A stretch of DNA of 64,000 nucleotides from the NCBI RefSeq assembly GCF_004698125.1, contig NZ_SRHV01000005.1:682001-746000 (forward strand), written 5' to 3'. This document shows positions 34,197 to 42,786 of this stretch, piece by piece; the first letter of the stretch is position 1, and every line of letters begins with the position of its first letter. The stretch comes from Halosimplex halophilum. Lineage in GTDB: Archaea; Halobacteriota; Halobacteria; Halobacteriales; Haloarculaceae. A model generated the notes under the pieces. That model made no database searches. It was not told where the DNA came from and saw nothing but the letters and a program-made list of their open reading frames with translations. The position numbers and the translations under genes are program-made.

Positions 34197-34751
34197 ATGG
34201 ATTTACCGACGCCGGCGGACCTGCGGGAGCGGCGGAACGAGCTGGGGTTGACCCAGAGCGACCTGGCCGACAGGGCGGACGTGTCCCAGCCGCTGATCGC
34301 GCGTATCGAGGGCGGCGACGTGGACCCGCGGCTGTCGACGCTGCGGCGGATCGTCAACGCGCTGCAGGAGGCCGAGGGCGCCATCCTGCGCGCGGAGGAC
34401 CTGATGAACTCGCCGATCGTGAGCGTCGAGCCCGACGACTCCGTCCACGAGACCCAGGAGCTGATGGACGAACACGGGTTCTCGCAGGCCCCGGTCATCC
34501 GCGACGGGACGCCGCTGGGGCTCATCAGCCACTCGGACATCCGCCAGCGCTCGGGCGACTCCGAGGCCGACAACGTCGGCGACTACCCCGTCGACGAACT
34601 CAAACGCGAGTCGATCGCGACCGTCGAGCCCGGCGCGACCATCGACGAGATCAACGACTACCTCAACCACAACGACGCCGTCCTCGTCGTCGAGGACGGC
34701 GAGACCATCGGGATCATCACCGAAGCCGATATCGCCGCCCACATCAGCTGA
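34197..34751 (+). CDS. XRE-type HTH regulator with two CBS domains
   Basis: 184 residues. The helix-turn-helix spans ~8-60 (LRERRNELGLTQSDLADRADVSQPLIARIEGG). Two CBS domains follow (~68-120 and ~128-182), with MNSPIVSVEPDDSVHETQ and GTPLGLISHSDI, then SIATVEPGATIDEIN and GETIGIITEADI. CBS pairs bind adenine nucleotides or SAM, so DNA binding may respond to energy or methyl status. This architecture is common in archaea. The strong TATA element upstream marks it as well expressed. Confidence 0.9.
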   Translation: MDLPTPADLRERRNELGLTQSDLADRADVSQPLIARIEGGDVDPRLSTLRRIVNALQEAEGAILRAEDLMNSPIVSVEPDDSVHETQELMDEHGFSQAPVIRDGTPLGLISHSDIRQRSGDSEADNVGDYPVDELKRESIATVEPGATIDEINDYLNHNDAVLVVEDGETIGIITEADIAAHIS

Positions 34752-34835
34752 GGCGACCGCTCCCGCCCGTCCGTCACTCCGTCGCTGCCGCGGTCTCGTT
34801 CGTCGTCGCCGTGTCGGCGTTCGCGGCCGCCGGTG

Positions 34836-35474
34836 TCACTCGCCGTCCGCGTCGTCCGTGGCGACGTCCACGGGGATCGACGTGTTCTCCGCTTCGCCGA
34901 ACCCGGCGCTGAGCACCCGCGTCAACGCCTCCTCGACGCGTTCGTCGGTCTCCTCGTAGGAGTCGGGGTCGACCTCGACGACGTAGCCGGTGGTGATGTT
35001 CGGCGCGGTAGGAAGAAAGAGCACGTCGCGGCCGTCCTCGGTCGTCTGTCCGGTCTTGAACGCGGTCATCCGCATGCCCTGCCAGGTCTCGATCTTCACG
35101 GGCTCCTGCAGTTCGTCCGCGCCGGAGACGACCGTCTCGACGGCCATCTTCGAGGCGTTGTAGACGACCCGGAGCCCGGGGAGCTGGTTCATCACGCGGT
35201 CGATCCCGTCCTCGATGAAGTCGCCGAAGGCCGTCCGCATCAGGTAGCCCAGCGAGAACACCACGAGGACGAAGATGACCAGCGTCAGCGCGACCCGCAG
35301 CGGGGCGCTGACGTTGTACACCTCGCCGAGCAGCTCGACGGTCTGGTCCTGGACGGGCAGCGGCACCGCCGCCAGCGCGGAGTAGATCCAGACGATGATG
35401 TAGGCGGTCACCAGCAACGGCACGAGGATCACGAGGCCGCTGGCGAAGTCGCGCTTCCACGATGCCGAACTCAT
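34836..35474 (-). CDS. DUF502 family membrane protein
   Basis: 212 residues. Two hydrophobic segments (~12-34 and ~60-82) precede a soluble domain with LPGLRVVYNASKMAVETV and LFLPTAPNITTGYVVEVDP, which match DUF502. Function unknown. It stands between the XRE-CBS gene and proline dehydrogenase, both separately transcribed. Confidence 0.85.
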   Translation of the reverse strand: MSSASWKRDFASGLVILVPLLVTAYIIVWIYSALAAVPLPVQDQTVELLGEVYNVSAPLRVALTLVIFVLVVFSLGYLMRTAFGDFIEDGIDRVMNQLPGLRVVYNASKMAVETVVSGADELQEPVKIETWQGMRMTAFKTGQTTEDGRDVLFLPTAPNITTGYVVEVDPDSYEETDERVEEALTRVLSAGFGEAENTSIPVDVATDDADGE

Positions 35475-35600
35475 CTGCAGGTATCTGGCCGCCGAACCGT
35501 AGTAAGCGTGTTCCTTCAGGACGCGAACAGGAACGGTATCCGGCCGTGGCCCCCTCGACGGCTGTCCGGGCGGGGCGGACGCCGGCCGAGGGGGAACCGG

Positions 35601-36437
35601 TCACCCGCTCGCGACCGCCCGTAGCGCGAACGCGAGGTTCTCCTTCCGTTCGAGCACCCGCCGGTAGAAGTACGAGAGCCACTTCGAGCCGTAGGGGGCG
35701 TACTGCCACACCTCCCGCTCGTCGGCCAGGTCGAACTGGGCGTCCTCGCGGACGCCCATCAGCATCTGCACCTCGTAGGGGGTCCCGTGCTCGTCGTGCA
35801 ACCGCTCGGCCAGCGCGACCATCTCCGGGTCGTGGCTCCCCACGGCCACCCCGTCGTCGAACGCCTCGAACATGTACTCGAGGCAGTCCCGGTAGGCCTC
35901 GTTCACCCGCGGCTTCTCCCGGTAGGCCACCGCTTCCGGCGGGTCGTAGGCGCCCTTGACCAGCCGGACCTTCCCGGGCAGGTCGGCCAGCCGTTCGAGG
36001 TCCTCGCGCGTGCGCCTGAGGTTCGCCTGCACGCAGACGCCGACGCCCCCGCCGGTCTCGCGGGCGTGGTGTTCGAAGGCGTCGAGCGTCGCGTCGGTCG
36101 TCGTGTGGTCCTCCATGTCCATCCACACGAACACCCCGTGTTCGTCCGCCCGCTCGACGACCCGGGCGAGGTTCTCCCGGAACACCTCCTCGCCCACGTC
36201 GAGCCCGAGCTGGGAGGGTTTCACCGAGATGCGGGCCCGCAGGTCCGTCCCCGCGATGTCGTCGACCAGTTCGCAGTAGGCCGCGGCGTCCGCGTCGGCC
36301 GGTTCGCGTTCGTCGTAGTGTTCGCCGAGCAGGTTGAGGATCACCCCGACCCCGCGTTCGTTGGTCTCGCGGGCGTGTTCCAGCGCCGCCGGCGCCGTCT
36401 CGCCGGCGACGAAGCGACTCGCTATCGGCGGAAGCAT
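35601..36437 (-). CDS. Proline dehydrogenase
   Basis: 278 residues from the ATG at 36437; the frame is open upstream, but similarity starts here. The TIM-barrel PRODH motifs are present: ISVKPSQLG, VWMDMEDH, VQANLRRTREDL, VRLVKGAYDPPE, VGSHD, MLMGV and a final YGSKWLSYFYRRVLERKENL. It oxidises proline to pyrroline-5-carboxylate with FAD, passing electrons to the membrane. Monofunctional form without the PutA dehydrogenase domain; no P5C dehydrogenase is adjacent. Confidence 0.92.
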   Translation of the reverse strand: MLPPIASRFVAGETAPAALEHARETNERGVGVILNLLGEHYDEREPADADAAAYCELVDDIAGTDLRARISVKPSQLGLDVGEEVFRENLARVVERADEHGVFVWMDMEDHTTTDATLDAFEHHARETGGGVGVCVQANLRRTREDLERLADLPGKVRLVKGAYDPPEAVAYREKPRVNEAYRDCLEYMFEAFDDGVAVGSHDPEMVALAERLHDEHGTPYEVQMLMGVREDAQFDLADEREVWQYAPYGSKWLSYFYRRVLERKENLAFALRAVASG

Positions 36438-36595
36438 GCTGGTAAGTATTGCCGCCGGTGTGAAATGGGTACCGGCGTCGCGTCGGGCGTCGAGGGGAAA
36501 GAGCACCAGATGCGGGCGAGGGCCACCCGGACGCGGGCGTGGAGCGCCGACGCGAACCACGGCGACTTAAGAACCGCGGGGCTGTCGGCGTCGGT

Positions 36596-37141
36596 ATGGA
36601 CCTGGTCACGGTGGTCGTCACGGCGCTGTGGGCAATGGGGCCCGCGTACGTGCCGAACAACGCGGCGGTGCTGGCCGGCGGCGGCCGGCCCATCGACGGC
36701 GGGCGCACCTGGGGCGGCCGGCGCGTCCTCGGCGACGGCAAGACCTGGCGCGGGACCGCCGCCGGCACCGCCGCCGGCGTCGCGCTCGCGCTCGCCCTCA
36801 ACGCCGGGTCGGACGCCATCGCCGGCCTCCTGGGCGTCCCCGCGGTCGAGTTCCCGCTGGCGGCCGCCGTCGGGCTGGCGCTCGGTGCGATGGTCGGCGA
36901 CATCGGCGCCTCCTTTATCAAGCGCCGGAGCGGCCGCGAGCGCGGCGCCCCGTTCCCCGGGCTGGACCAGCTGGACTTCGTCGTCGGCGCGCTCGCGCTG
37001 GCGGCCGTCCTCGACTTCGAGTGGGTGACCGCGACGTTCACCCCGCCGGTGCTCGTGACGGTGCTGGTCGTCACCCCGCTGTTGCACGTCGTCACCAACG
37101 GCATCGCCTACCTCATCGGCGCCAAGGACGAACCCTGGTAG
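36596..37141 (+). CDS. carS: CDP-archaeol synthase
   Basis: 181 residues from the ATG at 36596. An integral membrane protein with about five helices and the family motifs [61 protein letters not shown] and the C-terminal [12 protein letters not shown]. CarS joins CTP to unsaturated archaetidic acid in making archaeal ether lipids, so it is a diagnostic archaeal gene. Length is typical. Confidence 0.93.
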   Translation: MDLVTVVVTALWAMGPAYVPNNAAVLAGGGRPIDGGRTWGGRRVLGDGKTWRGTAAGTAAGVALALALNAGSDAIAGLLGVPAVEFPLAAAVGLALGAMVGDIGASFIKRRSGRERGAPFPGLDQLDFVVGALALAAVLDFEWVTATFTPPVLVTVLVVTPLLHVVTNGIAYLIGAKDEPW

Positions 37142-37313
37142 GGACGGACTCTGGTAGGCCCCGGCGACCGGAGCGCACCGGGGCCTTCACCGCCTGCCGG
37201 TTCCCGCCTCGTCGTCGCGCGTTCCGTCCGCAGTCCAGCGCCCGGACCCACGCCGCCGAGCAGGGAGCCGAGCACCGTCACACTTAGCCCGCGGGCGGGA
37301 GTCACCGGCGGGC

Positions 37314-37655
37314 ATGGACGACTCCGCCGCCCTGCGGCTGACCCTCCGCCGTTGCACCGCGGTCGTCGTCGTCGGCCTCGGGCTGATCGCCGCGAACACC
37401 CACCGGTACGGCCCGAACGCCGGCTTCGGCCACCCCCTGGCGTACCTCGCCGTCGGCTACCTCGCCGTGAGCCTCCTCGCCGGCTTCTTCCCTCAGAGCG
37501 GCGACTCGTTCGACTCGGCCGGCGGCCCGCCCCCGGGTGACGAGGACGGACCCGGCGACGAGGGCGGACCGGACGCCGACGCGGACGACGGCGATGCCGA
37601 CACCGACCACCGGGACCGGCCGCCGGCCGCGACCGGCGGCGGCGAACGCCGGTGA
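37314..37655 (+). CDS. Small membrane protein, tandem paralogue 1
   Basis: 113 residues. MDDSAALRLTLRRCTAVVVVG starts a hydrophobic segment and a second follows (~43-58), then a long Gly/Asp-rich acidic tail. The opening (MDD...RRCTA) is shared with the next gene, so the two are a tandem duplication. No known family. Confidence 0.65.
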   Translation: MDDSAALRLTLRRCTAVVVVGLGLIAANTHRYGPNAGFGHPLAYLAVGYLAVSLLAGFFPQSGDSFDSAGGPPPGDEDGPGDEGGPDADADDGDADTDHRDRPPAATGGGERR

Positions 37656-37718
37656 CCGGGCGGCGTTCACGCCGTCGAGACCGTCAGATTTAGTCGCCCG
37701 CGGGTCGCGTCGGCGCGT

Positions 37719-38060
37719 ATGGACGACGCGGCGAGCGCGGCGGACATCGCCGCCCTCCAGCGGACGATCCGCCGGTGTACGGCCCTCCTCGTGGTCGTAG
37801 TCGGCGTCCACCTCGCGGTCGTCACACCCGGGTCGAGCGACTGGGGCGCGCTGCTGGCGACCGCGGCCGGGTTCTACCTCTTCGCGAGCGTGACCGACCT
37901 GGAGGGGAGCGCGTCCGAATCCGGCGATGGCGGGGCCGACGACGGGCAGGAGGGGGACGGAACCGACGCCGACGCGGACGACGGCGACGAGACCGATAGC
38001 GACGGACGCGACGACGGGCACGAGGAGGGATCCGCAGTTCGGTCGGACGCGGGCGGCTGA
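37719..38060 (+). CDS. Small membrane protein, tandem paralogue 2
   Basis: 113 residues, same length as its neighbour. MDDAASAADIAALQRTIRRCTALLVVVVG, a second hydrophobic segment (~47-62) and an acidic Gly/Asp tail. It starts 63 bases after the preceding stop. Function unknown. Confidence 0.65.
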   Translation: MDDAASAADIAALQRTIRRCTALLVVVVGVHLAVVTPGSSDWGALLATAAGFYLFASVTDLEGSASESGDGGADDGQEGDGTDADADDGDETDSDGRDDGHEEGSAVRSDAGG

Positions 38061-38108
38061 CGGCTCGGTGACGTAGCCCTTAACCGCTCGGCTCGCGTAC
38101 CCCGGGGT

Positions 38109-38837
38109 ATGACTGACGACCGGGACGACCACGAGTTCTCCTCCGGGCAGGGCTTCGACGACCCCTACGAGGGGTTCGACATCGACCCGCCCGAGCTACA
38201 GGTCGACACGGACAAGGTCGACCCCGTCGACTCGCGGGCGGTCGCGGACCTGCTCGACGACCGCAACCTCGCCGCCGAGGAGGTCGACGCGGCGGAGCTG
38301 CTGGACGTGGGCCTGAGCTACCTCGGCATCAACCGCTACGAGCAGGCCACCGACGCGCTCGAGCGGGCCGCCCGCTTCGCCGACGACGAGCGGGTCGAAC
38401 AGGAGGCCTGGACCAACAAGGGCGTCGCCCACGCCGAACTGGAGGAGTGGGACGCCGCCATCGGCGCCTACCGCGAGGCGCTGTCCATCGACGACGACTC
38501 CGAGCACGCCGCCACCGCCGAGACGAACCTCGCCTACGCGCTGTGGGAGTCGGGCCGCACCGAGCAGGCGCTGGAACACGCCGAGCGCGCCGTCGAGATC
38601 GACCCCCGCTTCGGCGAGGGCTGGTACAACCGCGGCTTCTTCCTGCTGGAGCGGGGCCTCGCCGAGGACGCCCGCAACGCCTTCGACAACGCCATCCGAC
38701 TGGGCTTTCGCAACGCCGAGATCCTGGAGGAGAAGGCCCGCGCGCTGGAGGAGCTCGGCGAGGACGAGCGCGCCGAGGAACTGGCCGAGGAGGCCGACGA
38801 ACTCCGCCAGGACGCCGAGGCGGAGATGCTGGAGTAG
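38109..38837 (+). CDS. Tetratricopeptide (TPR) repeat protein
   Basis: 242 residues. After an acidic lead (~1-55) come at least four TPR helical pairs (~60-235): LDVGLSYLGINRYEQATDAL, AWTNKGVAHAELEEWDAAIGAY, TNLAYALWESGRTEQALEHA and GWYNRGFFLLERGLAEDARNAF. TPR arrays are protein-binding scaffolds. Its stop is directly followed by the ATG of a DUF424 gene, so the two are co-translated. Confidence 0.9.
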   Translation: MTDDRDDHEFSSGQGFDDPYEGFDIDPPELQVDTDKVDPVDSRAVADLLDDRNLAAEEVDAAELLDVGLSYLGINRYEQATDALERAARFADDERVEQEAWTNKGVAHAELEEWDAAIGAYREALSIDDDSEHAATAETNLAYALWESGRTEQALEHAERAVEIDPRFGEGWYNRGFFLLERGLAEDARNAFDNAIRLGFRNAEILEEKARALEELGEDERAEELAEEADELRQDAEAEMLE

Positions 38838-39128
38838 ATGCTGCTCAACGAGCGCGACACCGACGAGGGGCTGCTCGTCTCGGTCTGCGACCCCGAGGAC
38901 CTGGGCGAGACCTACGAGAACGGCTCGGTCTCGCTGACCGTCGAACCCGGCTTCTACGACGGCGAGGAGGCCTCCGAGGAGGAGGTCGTCGACAGCCTCC
39001 GGCGGTGTACGACCGCCAACCTCGTCGGCGAGGAGAGCGTCGCCCTCGCCGTCGAACACGGCTTCGTCGACGAGGAGAACGTCCTCGAACTCGACGGCAC
39101 GCGCCACGCGCAACTACTCTGGATGTGA
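38838..39128 (+). CDS. DUF424 family protein
   Basis: 96 residues, ATG immediately after the TPR stop. LLVSVCDPEDLGETYENGSVSLTVEPGFYDGEEA and RCTTANLVGEESVALAVEHGFVDEENVL follow the archaeal DUF424 pattern. Widely conserved in archaea with no assigned reaction; a nucleic-acid or translation-related role is sometimes suspected, but nothing here shows it. Confidence 0.85.
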   Translation: MLLNERDTDEGLLVSVCDPEDLGETYENGSVSLTVEPGFYDGEEASEEEVVDSLRRCTTANLVGEESVALAVEHGFVDEENVLELDGTRHAQLLWM

Positions 39129-39195
39129 GCGCGGCCCGGCCGGGTCGCCCCGGCCGACCGGAACGTTTCTGACCTCGCAGTGAGTCGACAGGAGT

Positions 39196-39525
39196 ATGAC
39201 CGATCGTGACAGCGAGCGCGGCGACCCCGCGGACCCCGACGCCGGGTCCGGTCCGGTAGTTTCAGACGGCGGCTCGGCCGCCGAAATCGACGAGGAGCGG
39301 CTCTACGAGATCGTCCACGACGCCGTCGAGGACGCGGTCCTCGGCGTCGTGGGCACGCTCCTGTTGCTCGGGATCGGGTTCGTCTTCCTCGTCTCGGGAG
39401 CGACGGCGGTCGTCGGCGCGACGTCCACCGCGGAGTTCGGGGTCGGCCTCACCGTGCTCCTGGTCGGTCTCGTCGTCTTCGTCACGACGCTCAGGGGCGT
39501 CCTGCCGGTCCGCCGGTGGGTCTGA
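39196..39525 (+). CDS. Small two-helix membrane protein
   Basis: 109 residues. An acidic, disordered N-terminus (1-30), a short amphipathic stretch (DEERLYEIVHDAVEDAVLG) and two membrane helices (~48-68 and ~76-97), ending in VRRWV. Unknown function; seen as part of many small haloarchaeal membrane families. Confidence 0.65.
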   Translation: MTDRDSERGDPADPDAGSGPVVSDGGSAAEIDEERLYEIVHDAVEDAVLGVVGTLLLLGIGFVFLVSGATAVVGATSTAEFGVGLTVLLVGLVVFVTTLRGVLPVRRWV

Positions 39526-39616
39526 AACCGGCGGTCGTCCGAGGTGTTCGCCGAGCGCGAACTGAGTTTTCGGGAAACCGAAGGAATGTTGCCCGTCGAG
39601 CACCTGTCTCCGAGCA

Positions 39617-40858
39617 ATGGGAGTGTCAGAACCGGAGTCGCTCGACGTCGAGCGCATCCGCGAGGACTTTCCGATCCTCGACCGGGAGTTCGCGGGGGAG
39701 CAGCTGGCGTATCTCGACAACGCGGCGACCAGCCAGACGCCCGACCAGGTCGTCGACGCCATCGCCCGCTACTACCGCCACACCAACGCCAACGTCCACC
39801 GCGGGCTCCACCAGCTGAGCCAGGAGGCCTCCATCGCCTACGAGGAGGCCCACGACCGCGTCGCCGAGTTCGTCGGCGCCGACGGCCGCGAGGAGGTCGT
39901 CTTCGGGAAGAACACCACCGAGGCGATGAACACCGTCGCCTACGCGTGGGGCCTGGCGGAACTCGGCCCGGGCGACGAGGTCGTGATGACCGAGATGGAG
40001 CATCACGCCGCCCTCGTGACGTGGCAGCAGATCGCCAAGAAGACCGGCGCGACCGTCAAGTACGCCCGCGTCGACGACGAGGGCTACCTCGACATGGACC
40101 ACCTCCGCGAACTGGTCACCGACGACACGGAGATGGTCAGCGTCGTCCACGTCTCGAACACACTGGGCACCGTGAATCCGGTCTCGGAGATCGCCGACGT
40201 GGCCCACGACCACGACGCGCTGTGTTTCGTCGACGGCGCGCAGTCGGTCCCGCACATGCCGGTCGACGTGAAGGCCATGGACGCCGACTTCTTCGCCTTC
40301 TCCGGCCACAAGATGTGCGGTCCCACGGGCATCGGCGTCCTCTACGGCAAGGAGCACCTCCTGGAGGAGATGCAGCCGTACCTCTACGGCGGGATGATGA
40401 TCGAGAAGGTCACCTTCGAGGACTCGACGTGGCACGAGCTCCCCTGGAAGTTCGAGGCCGGGACGCCCCCCATCTCCCAGGGCATCGCGCTCGCGGAGGC
40501 CTGCGACTACCTCGACGACATCGGCATGGAGAACGTGCAACGACACGGCGAGGCGCTGGCCGAGTACGCCCACGACCGGCTCTCGGAGTTCGAGGACATC
40601 GATATTCTCGGCCCGCCGGGCGACGACCGCGCGGCGCTGGTCTCGTTCAACCTCGACGGCGTCCACGCCCACGACGCCTCGGAGATCCTGAACGACTACG
40701 CCGTCGCGGTGCGGGCCGGCGACCACTGCACCCAGCCGCTGCACGACAAGCTCGGCATATCTTCTTCGACGCGCGCGAGCTTCTACATCTACAACACGGA
40801 GGAGGAGGTCGACAAGCTGGTCGAGGCGCTGGACGCGGCGCGCGAGCTGTTCGCCTGA
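39617..40858 (+). CDS. sufS: SufS-type cysteine desulfurase
   Basis: 413 residues. PLP-binding lysine K232 in SGHKMCGPTG, NTTEAMNTVA and EMEHHAALV around the cofactor, and the catalytic cysteine C371 in VRAGDHCTQPLH, the class II (SufS) arrangement. It takes sulfur from cysteine for Fe-S clusters. The other suf genes are not in the window. Oddly, the last 68 bases of the gene are repeated exactly at 41000-41067. Confidence 0.93.
   Translation: MGVSEPESLDVERIREDFPILDREFAGEQLAYLDNAATSQTPDQVVDAIARYYRHTNANVHRGLHQLSQEASIAYEEAHDRVAEFVGADGREEVVFGKNTTEAMNTVAYAWGLAELGPGDEVVMTEMEHHAALVTWQQIAKKTGATVKYARVDDEGYLDMDHLRELVTDDTEMVSVVHVSNTLGTVNPVSEIADVAHDHDALCFVDGAQSVPHMPVDVKAMDADFFAFSGHKMCGPTGIGVLYGKEHLLEEMQPYLYGGMMIEKVTFEDSTWHELPWKFEAGTPPISQGIALAEACDYLDDIGMENVQRHGEALAEYAHDRLSEFEDIDILGPPGDDRAALVSFNLDGVHAHDASEILNDYAVAVRAGDHCTQPLHDKLGISSSTRASFYIYNTEEEVDKLVEALDAARELFA
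40791..40858 (+). repeat. sufS 3'-end direct repeat, copy in gene
   Basis: The final 68 bases of sufS, ending in the stop codon, recur base for base at 41000-41067. This copy belongs to the real gene. Confidence 0.95.
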
Positions 40859-40862
40859 ACGT

Positions 40863-40881
40863 CCGGCGCCCCCGGCGCCGG
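40863..40881. terminator. Hairpin after sufS
   Basis: CCGGCGCC and GGCGCCGG form a perfect 8-bp stem with a CCC loop, 4 bases after the sufS stop. A T-run (TTTTT near 40919) follows further on, which fits archaeal termination. Confidence 0.6.
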
Positions 40882-40916
40882 TTCCTCGCGGCGAGCGAAC
40901 GGAGTGAGCGAGCCGC

Positions 40917-40993
40917 GTCTTTTTGCCCCATCTTTTTCGAGGAGTGGTGCCCGCAGCGAGCGTAGCGAGCGAGGACACCGAGGAGAAAAAGGT
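40917..40993. repeat. Hairpin repeat element relative between the sufS copies
   Basis: A segment beginning CTTTTTGCCCCATCTTTTTC and ending GAGAAAAAGGTGG has short inverted ends (CCATCTTTTTC / GAAAAAGGTGG with mismatches) and an inner GCGAGCG-TA-GCGAGCG. It resembles the stronger hairpin at 42450-42522. Confidence 0.5.
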
Positions 40994-40999
40994 GGTCTC

Positions 41000-41067
41000 A
41001 CAACACGGAGGAGGAGGTCGACAAGCTGGTCGAGGCGCTGGACGCGGCGCGCGAGCTGTTCGCCTGA
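41000..41067 (+). pseudogene. Duplicated 3' fragment of sufS
   Basis: 68 bases identical to the end of sufS including the stop, without the rest of the gene, lying 142 bases after the sufS stop. The bases that follow (CGTCCGG) also match. It is non-coding debris from a recent tandem duplication or recombination. Confidence 0.9.
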
Positions 41068-41161
41068 GCGTCCGGGGCCGGCGGCACAATTTTCGCCCAC
41101 GCGTTTCGCGGTTCGTGAACTGCGACGGGGGCTTATAACATCGGACGGGAAAGGGGCGGGT

Positions 41162-41512
41162 GTGAGCGATGCGCCGCCGCCGGAGGAGACGCTCGCGCTG
41201 CTGGGCGACGAGTACGCCCGGGCGATCCTCATCGCCACACGGAGCGAACCAATGACAGCCGACGCGCTCGCGGAGGCGCTCGACGCCGCGCCCTCCACCG
41301 TCTACGACCGCATCGACGACCTGACAGCCGCCGGGTTCCTCTCGGAGGCCACCCGCACCGACGACCGGGGCAACCACTACGCCGAGTATCGCGCCCGCCT
41401 CGAACGGCTGGGGCTCGAACTGACCGACGAGGGGTTCGAACTCGCGGTGAGCCACCGCGACCGCGACGAGACCGCCGCGCGGCTGCACGCCCTCTGGAGT
41501 GATCTGCGGTGA
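41162..41512 (+). CDS. ArsR-type HTH regulator, paralogue of 30540
   Basis: 116 residues from the GTG at 41162. Winged-helix core LGDEYARAILIATRSEPMTADALAEALDAAPSTVYDRIDDL, then a GNHYAEY wing. The core matches the regulator at 30540 in order and spacing. Its stop overlaps the GTG of a DUF7521-like membrane gene (GTGA). An HTH protein tied to a membrane partner suggests control by a membrane-sensed signal. Confidence 0.85.
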   Translation: MSDAPPPEETLALLGDEYARAILIATRSEPMTADALAEALDAAPSTVYDRIDDLTAAGFLSEATRTDDRGNHYAEYRARLERLGLELTDEGFELAVSHRDRDETAARLHALWSDLR

Positions 41513-41847
41513 CGAGCGCCGGCACGCTCGCGATGGCCACGTCGCTGATCCAGGGGCTGGTCGTCGTCGGGACGCTCGTCGTCATCGGCAAGGCCGCCGT
41601 CGCCTACCGCCAGCACGACAGCCGCCCGATGGCCCTGCTGGCGGTCGGGCTGTTCCTCGTGCTGGTCGCGCCGCCGGCGTTCGAGACGGCTGTCGGTGCG
41701 CTGCTGAACGGCACGCCGCTGACCGGCCCCGTCGGCGGCGACCGGCCACTGACGGCGGCGACGCTCTGGTGGGCGTTCCTCGCCGAGGAACTCATCCGGC
41801 TCGCCGGCGTCGCCGCCCTCCTCGGGTCGCTGTACGTCCGGGAGTGA
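41509..41847 (+). CDS. Small membrane protein (DUF7521-like), paralogue of 31089
   Basis: 112 residues, GTG overlapping the HTH stop. Three hydrophobic segments (about 8-28, 39-56 and 82-107), with KAAVAYRQHDSRPMALLA between the first two as in the protein at 31089. The function is unknown; the coupled HTH gene is its only clue. Confidence 0.65.
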   Translation: MTSAGTLAMATSLIQGLVVVGTLVVIGKAAVAYRQHDSRPMALLAVGLFLVLVAPPAFETAVGALLNGTPLTGPVGGDRPLTAATLWWAFLAEELIRLAGVAALLGSLYVRE

Positions 41848-41965
41848 CTGGCGGCGACCGCGTCGACGGATTCTGGCGGTGTGTTCGTATGGCTCGTCGA
41901 GTAGTGGTTTCTGGTTGTTCTGGTGTGGAAGGACTGGGCGCGACAGCGACCACACTCGACGGTGA

Positions 41966-42355
41966 GCGCTGAAAGCCCTCGGCGCGCTCGCTACCTGGAG
42001 TCTCTACTGCAGGGGACAGCAAGCGATGAAAGCCCTCGGCGCGCTCGCGGTCGCTGAGCGGGATATCCGCGCTCTCCGCACGGCCCGCGCGGATAGTCGC
42101 CCGCTCAGACGACTAAACTGGACGCGAGCGCGCCTCGCCCTTTCAGTCCGCCAGGAACAGCACAGCACGGCACCGCAACAGCACGCCACCGCACAGCTCC
42201 GCAGACGACCACGGCCCTCCCCAGCCGATTCGCGACACACGAGTCGCGAATCCACCGTCAGAGCAAGCGCTGACGAGCCTTCGCTCACACGTTCACGAAG
42301 ACCTCGCGCGGCTACTGTCACGCGATAAAACGCGCGACAGCGCGCGCCGACCGCA
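41966..42355. repeat. Dispersed ~400-bp repeat, copy 1
   Basis: Shares long blocks with 60083-60500: GCGCTCGCGGTCGCTGAGCG, CGCGCCTCGCC, CCCCAGCCGATTCGCGACAC, AACACTTCACGAAG-like and GCGCGCCGACCGCA, in the same order. It contains the perfect hairpin GATTCGCGAC/GTCGCGAATC (42228-42253). No transposase; it looks like a non-autonomous or structural haloarchaeal repeat. Confidence 0.8.
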
Positions 42356-42449
42356 ACGCAACAGCCCTCGTCTGTAGCTAGCATCCGGCGCGGAGCGCCG
42401 GTTCGCCGGACGCGAGGGAGCGACGCGACCGAGTCGTCCGGTTTTTCAC

Positions 42450-42522
42450 CCATGTTTTTCGACCGGGGGTTCCCCGCAGCGCGCCCCCGGCGCGCGAGGA
42501 AACCCCCGGTCGAAAAAGATGG
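42450..42522. repeat. Long inverted-repeat hairpin element
   Basis: The left arm 42450-42473 and right arm 42498-42522 are reverse complements over 24-25 bases with one mismatch and one extra base (arms start CCATGTTTTTCGACC and end GGTCGAAAAAGATGG). The loop is 24 bases. It could be a terminator or a REP-like mobile element; relatives near 40917 and 52304 suggest a family. Confidence 0.75.
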
Positions 42523-42567
42523 CTGGCAACCTTTAACCGCGGCGAGTGCGAAGAGTCGGCCGAATCG

Positions 42568-42786
42568 ATGGCTCCGAAAGACACCGAAGCGTGCGGTCGC
42601 TGCAGCATGACCAGCGTCGTCGACGCGGCGAGCGAGGGCGACGGGAGCGACCGCGACCTTTTCGGCGACGCCCGCATCGAGGTCCCCGAGGACGAGATGC
42701 GACGCGTCGCGAAACCGCAGGTCCTGCTGGGTCGGGCGAAGCGACGGATCGACGAACTCGCCACGCGGCTCACCTACGGGCGATAA
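42568..42786 (+). CDS. Small acidic protein with CxxC
   Basis: 72 residues. CGRC near residue 9 may bind metal, followed by an acidic and then a basic helical end (VLLGRAKRRIDELATRL). The stop overlaps the start of the DUF5828-like gene by one base (ATAATGG). No family recognised. Confidence 0.6.
   Translation: MAPKDTEACGRCSMTSVVDAASEGDGSDRDLFGDARIEVPEDEMRRVAKPQVLLGRAKRRIDELATRLTYGR

Larger units (their letters stand above)
41848..42567. other. 720-base region made mostly of repeats
   Basis: Holds a dispersed repeat (41966-42355) and a hairpin element (42450-42522). Open frames here encode low-complexity sequence that also appears at the other repeat copy, so I treat them as non-coding. Confidence 0.6.

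Noticed and set aside
42026-42328. Plus-strand frame resembling a protein (KALGALAVAERDIRA)
   Set aside because: It lies inside the dispersed repeat, recurs in the other copy with indels and shows low-complexity composition, so it is treated as non-coding.
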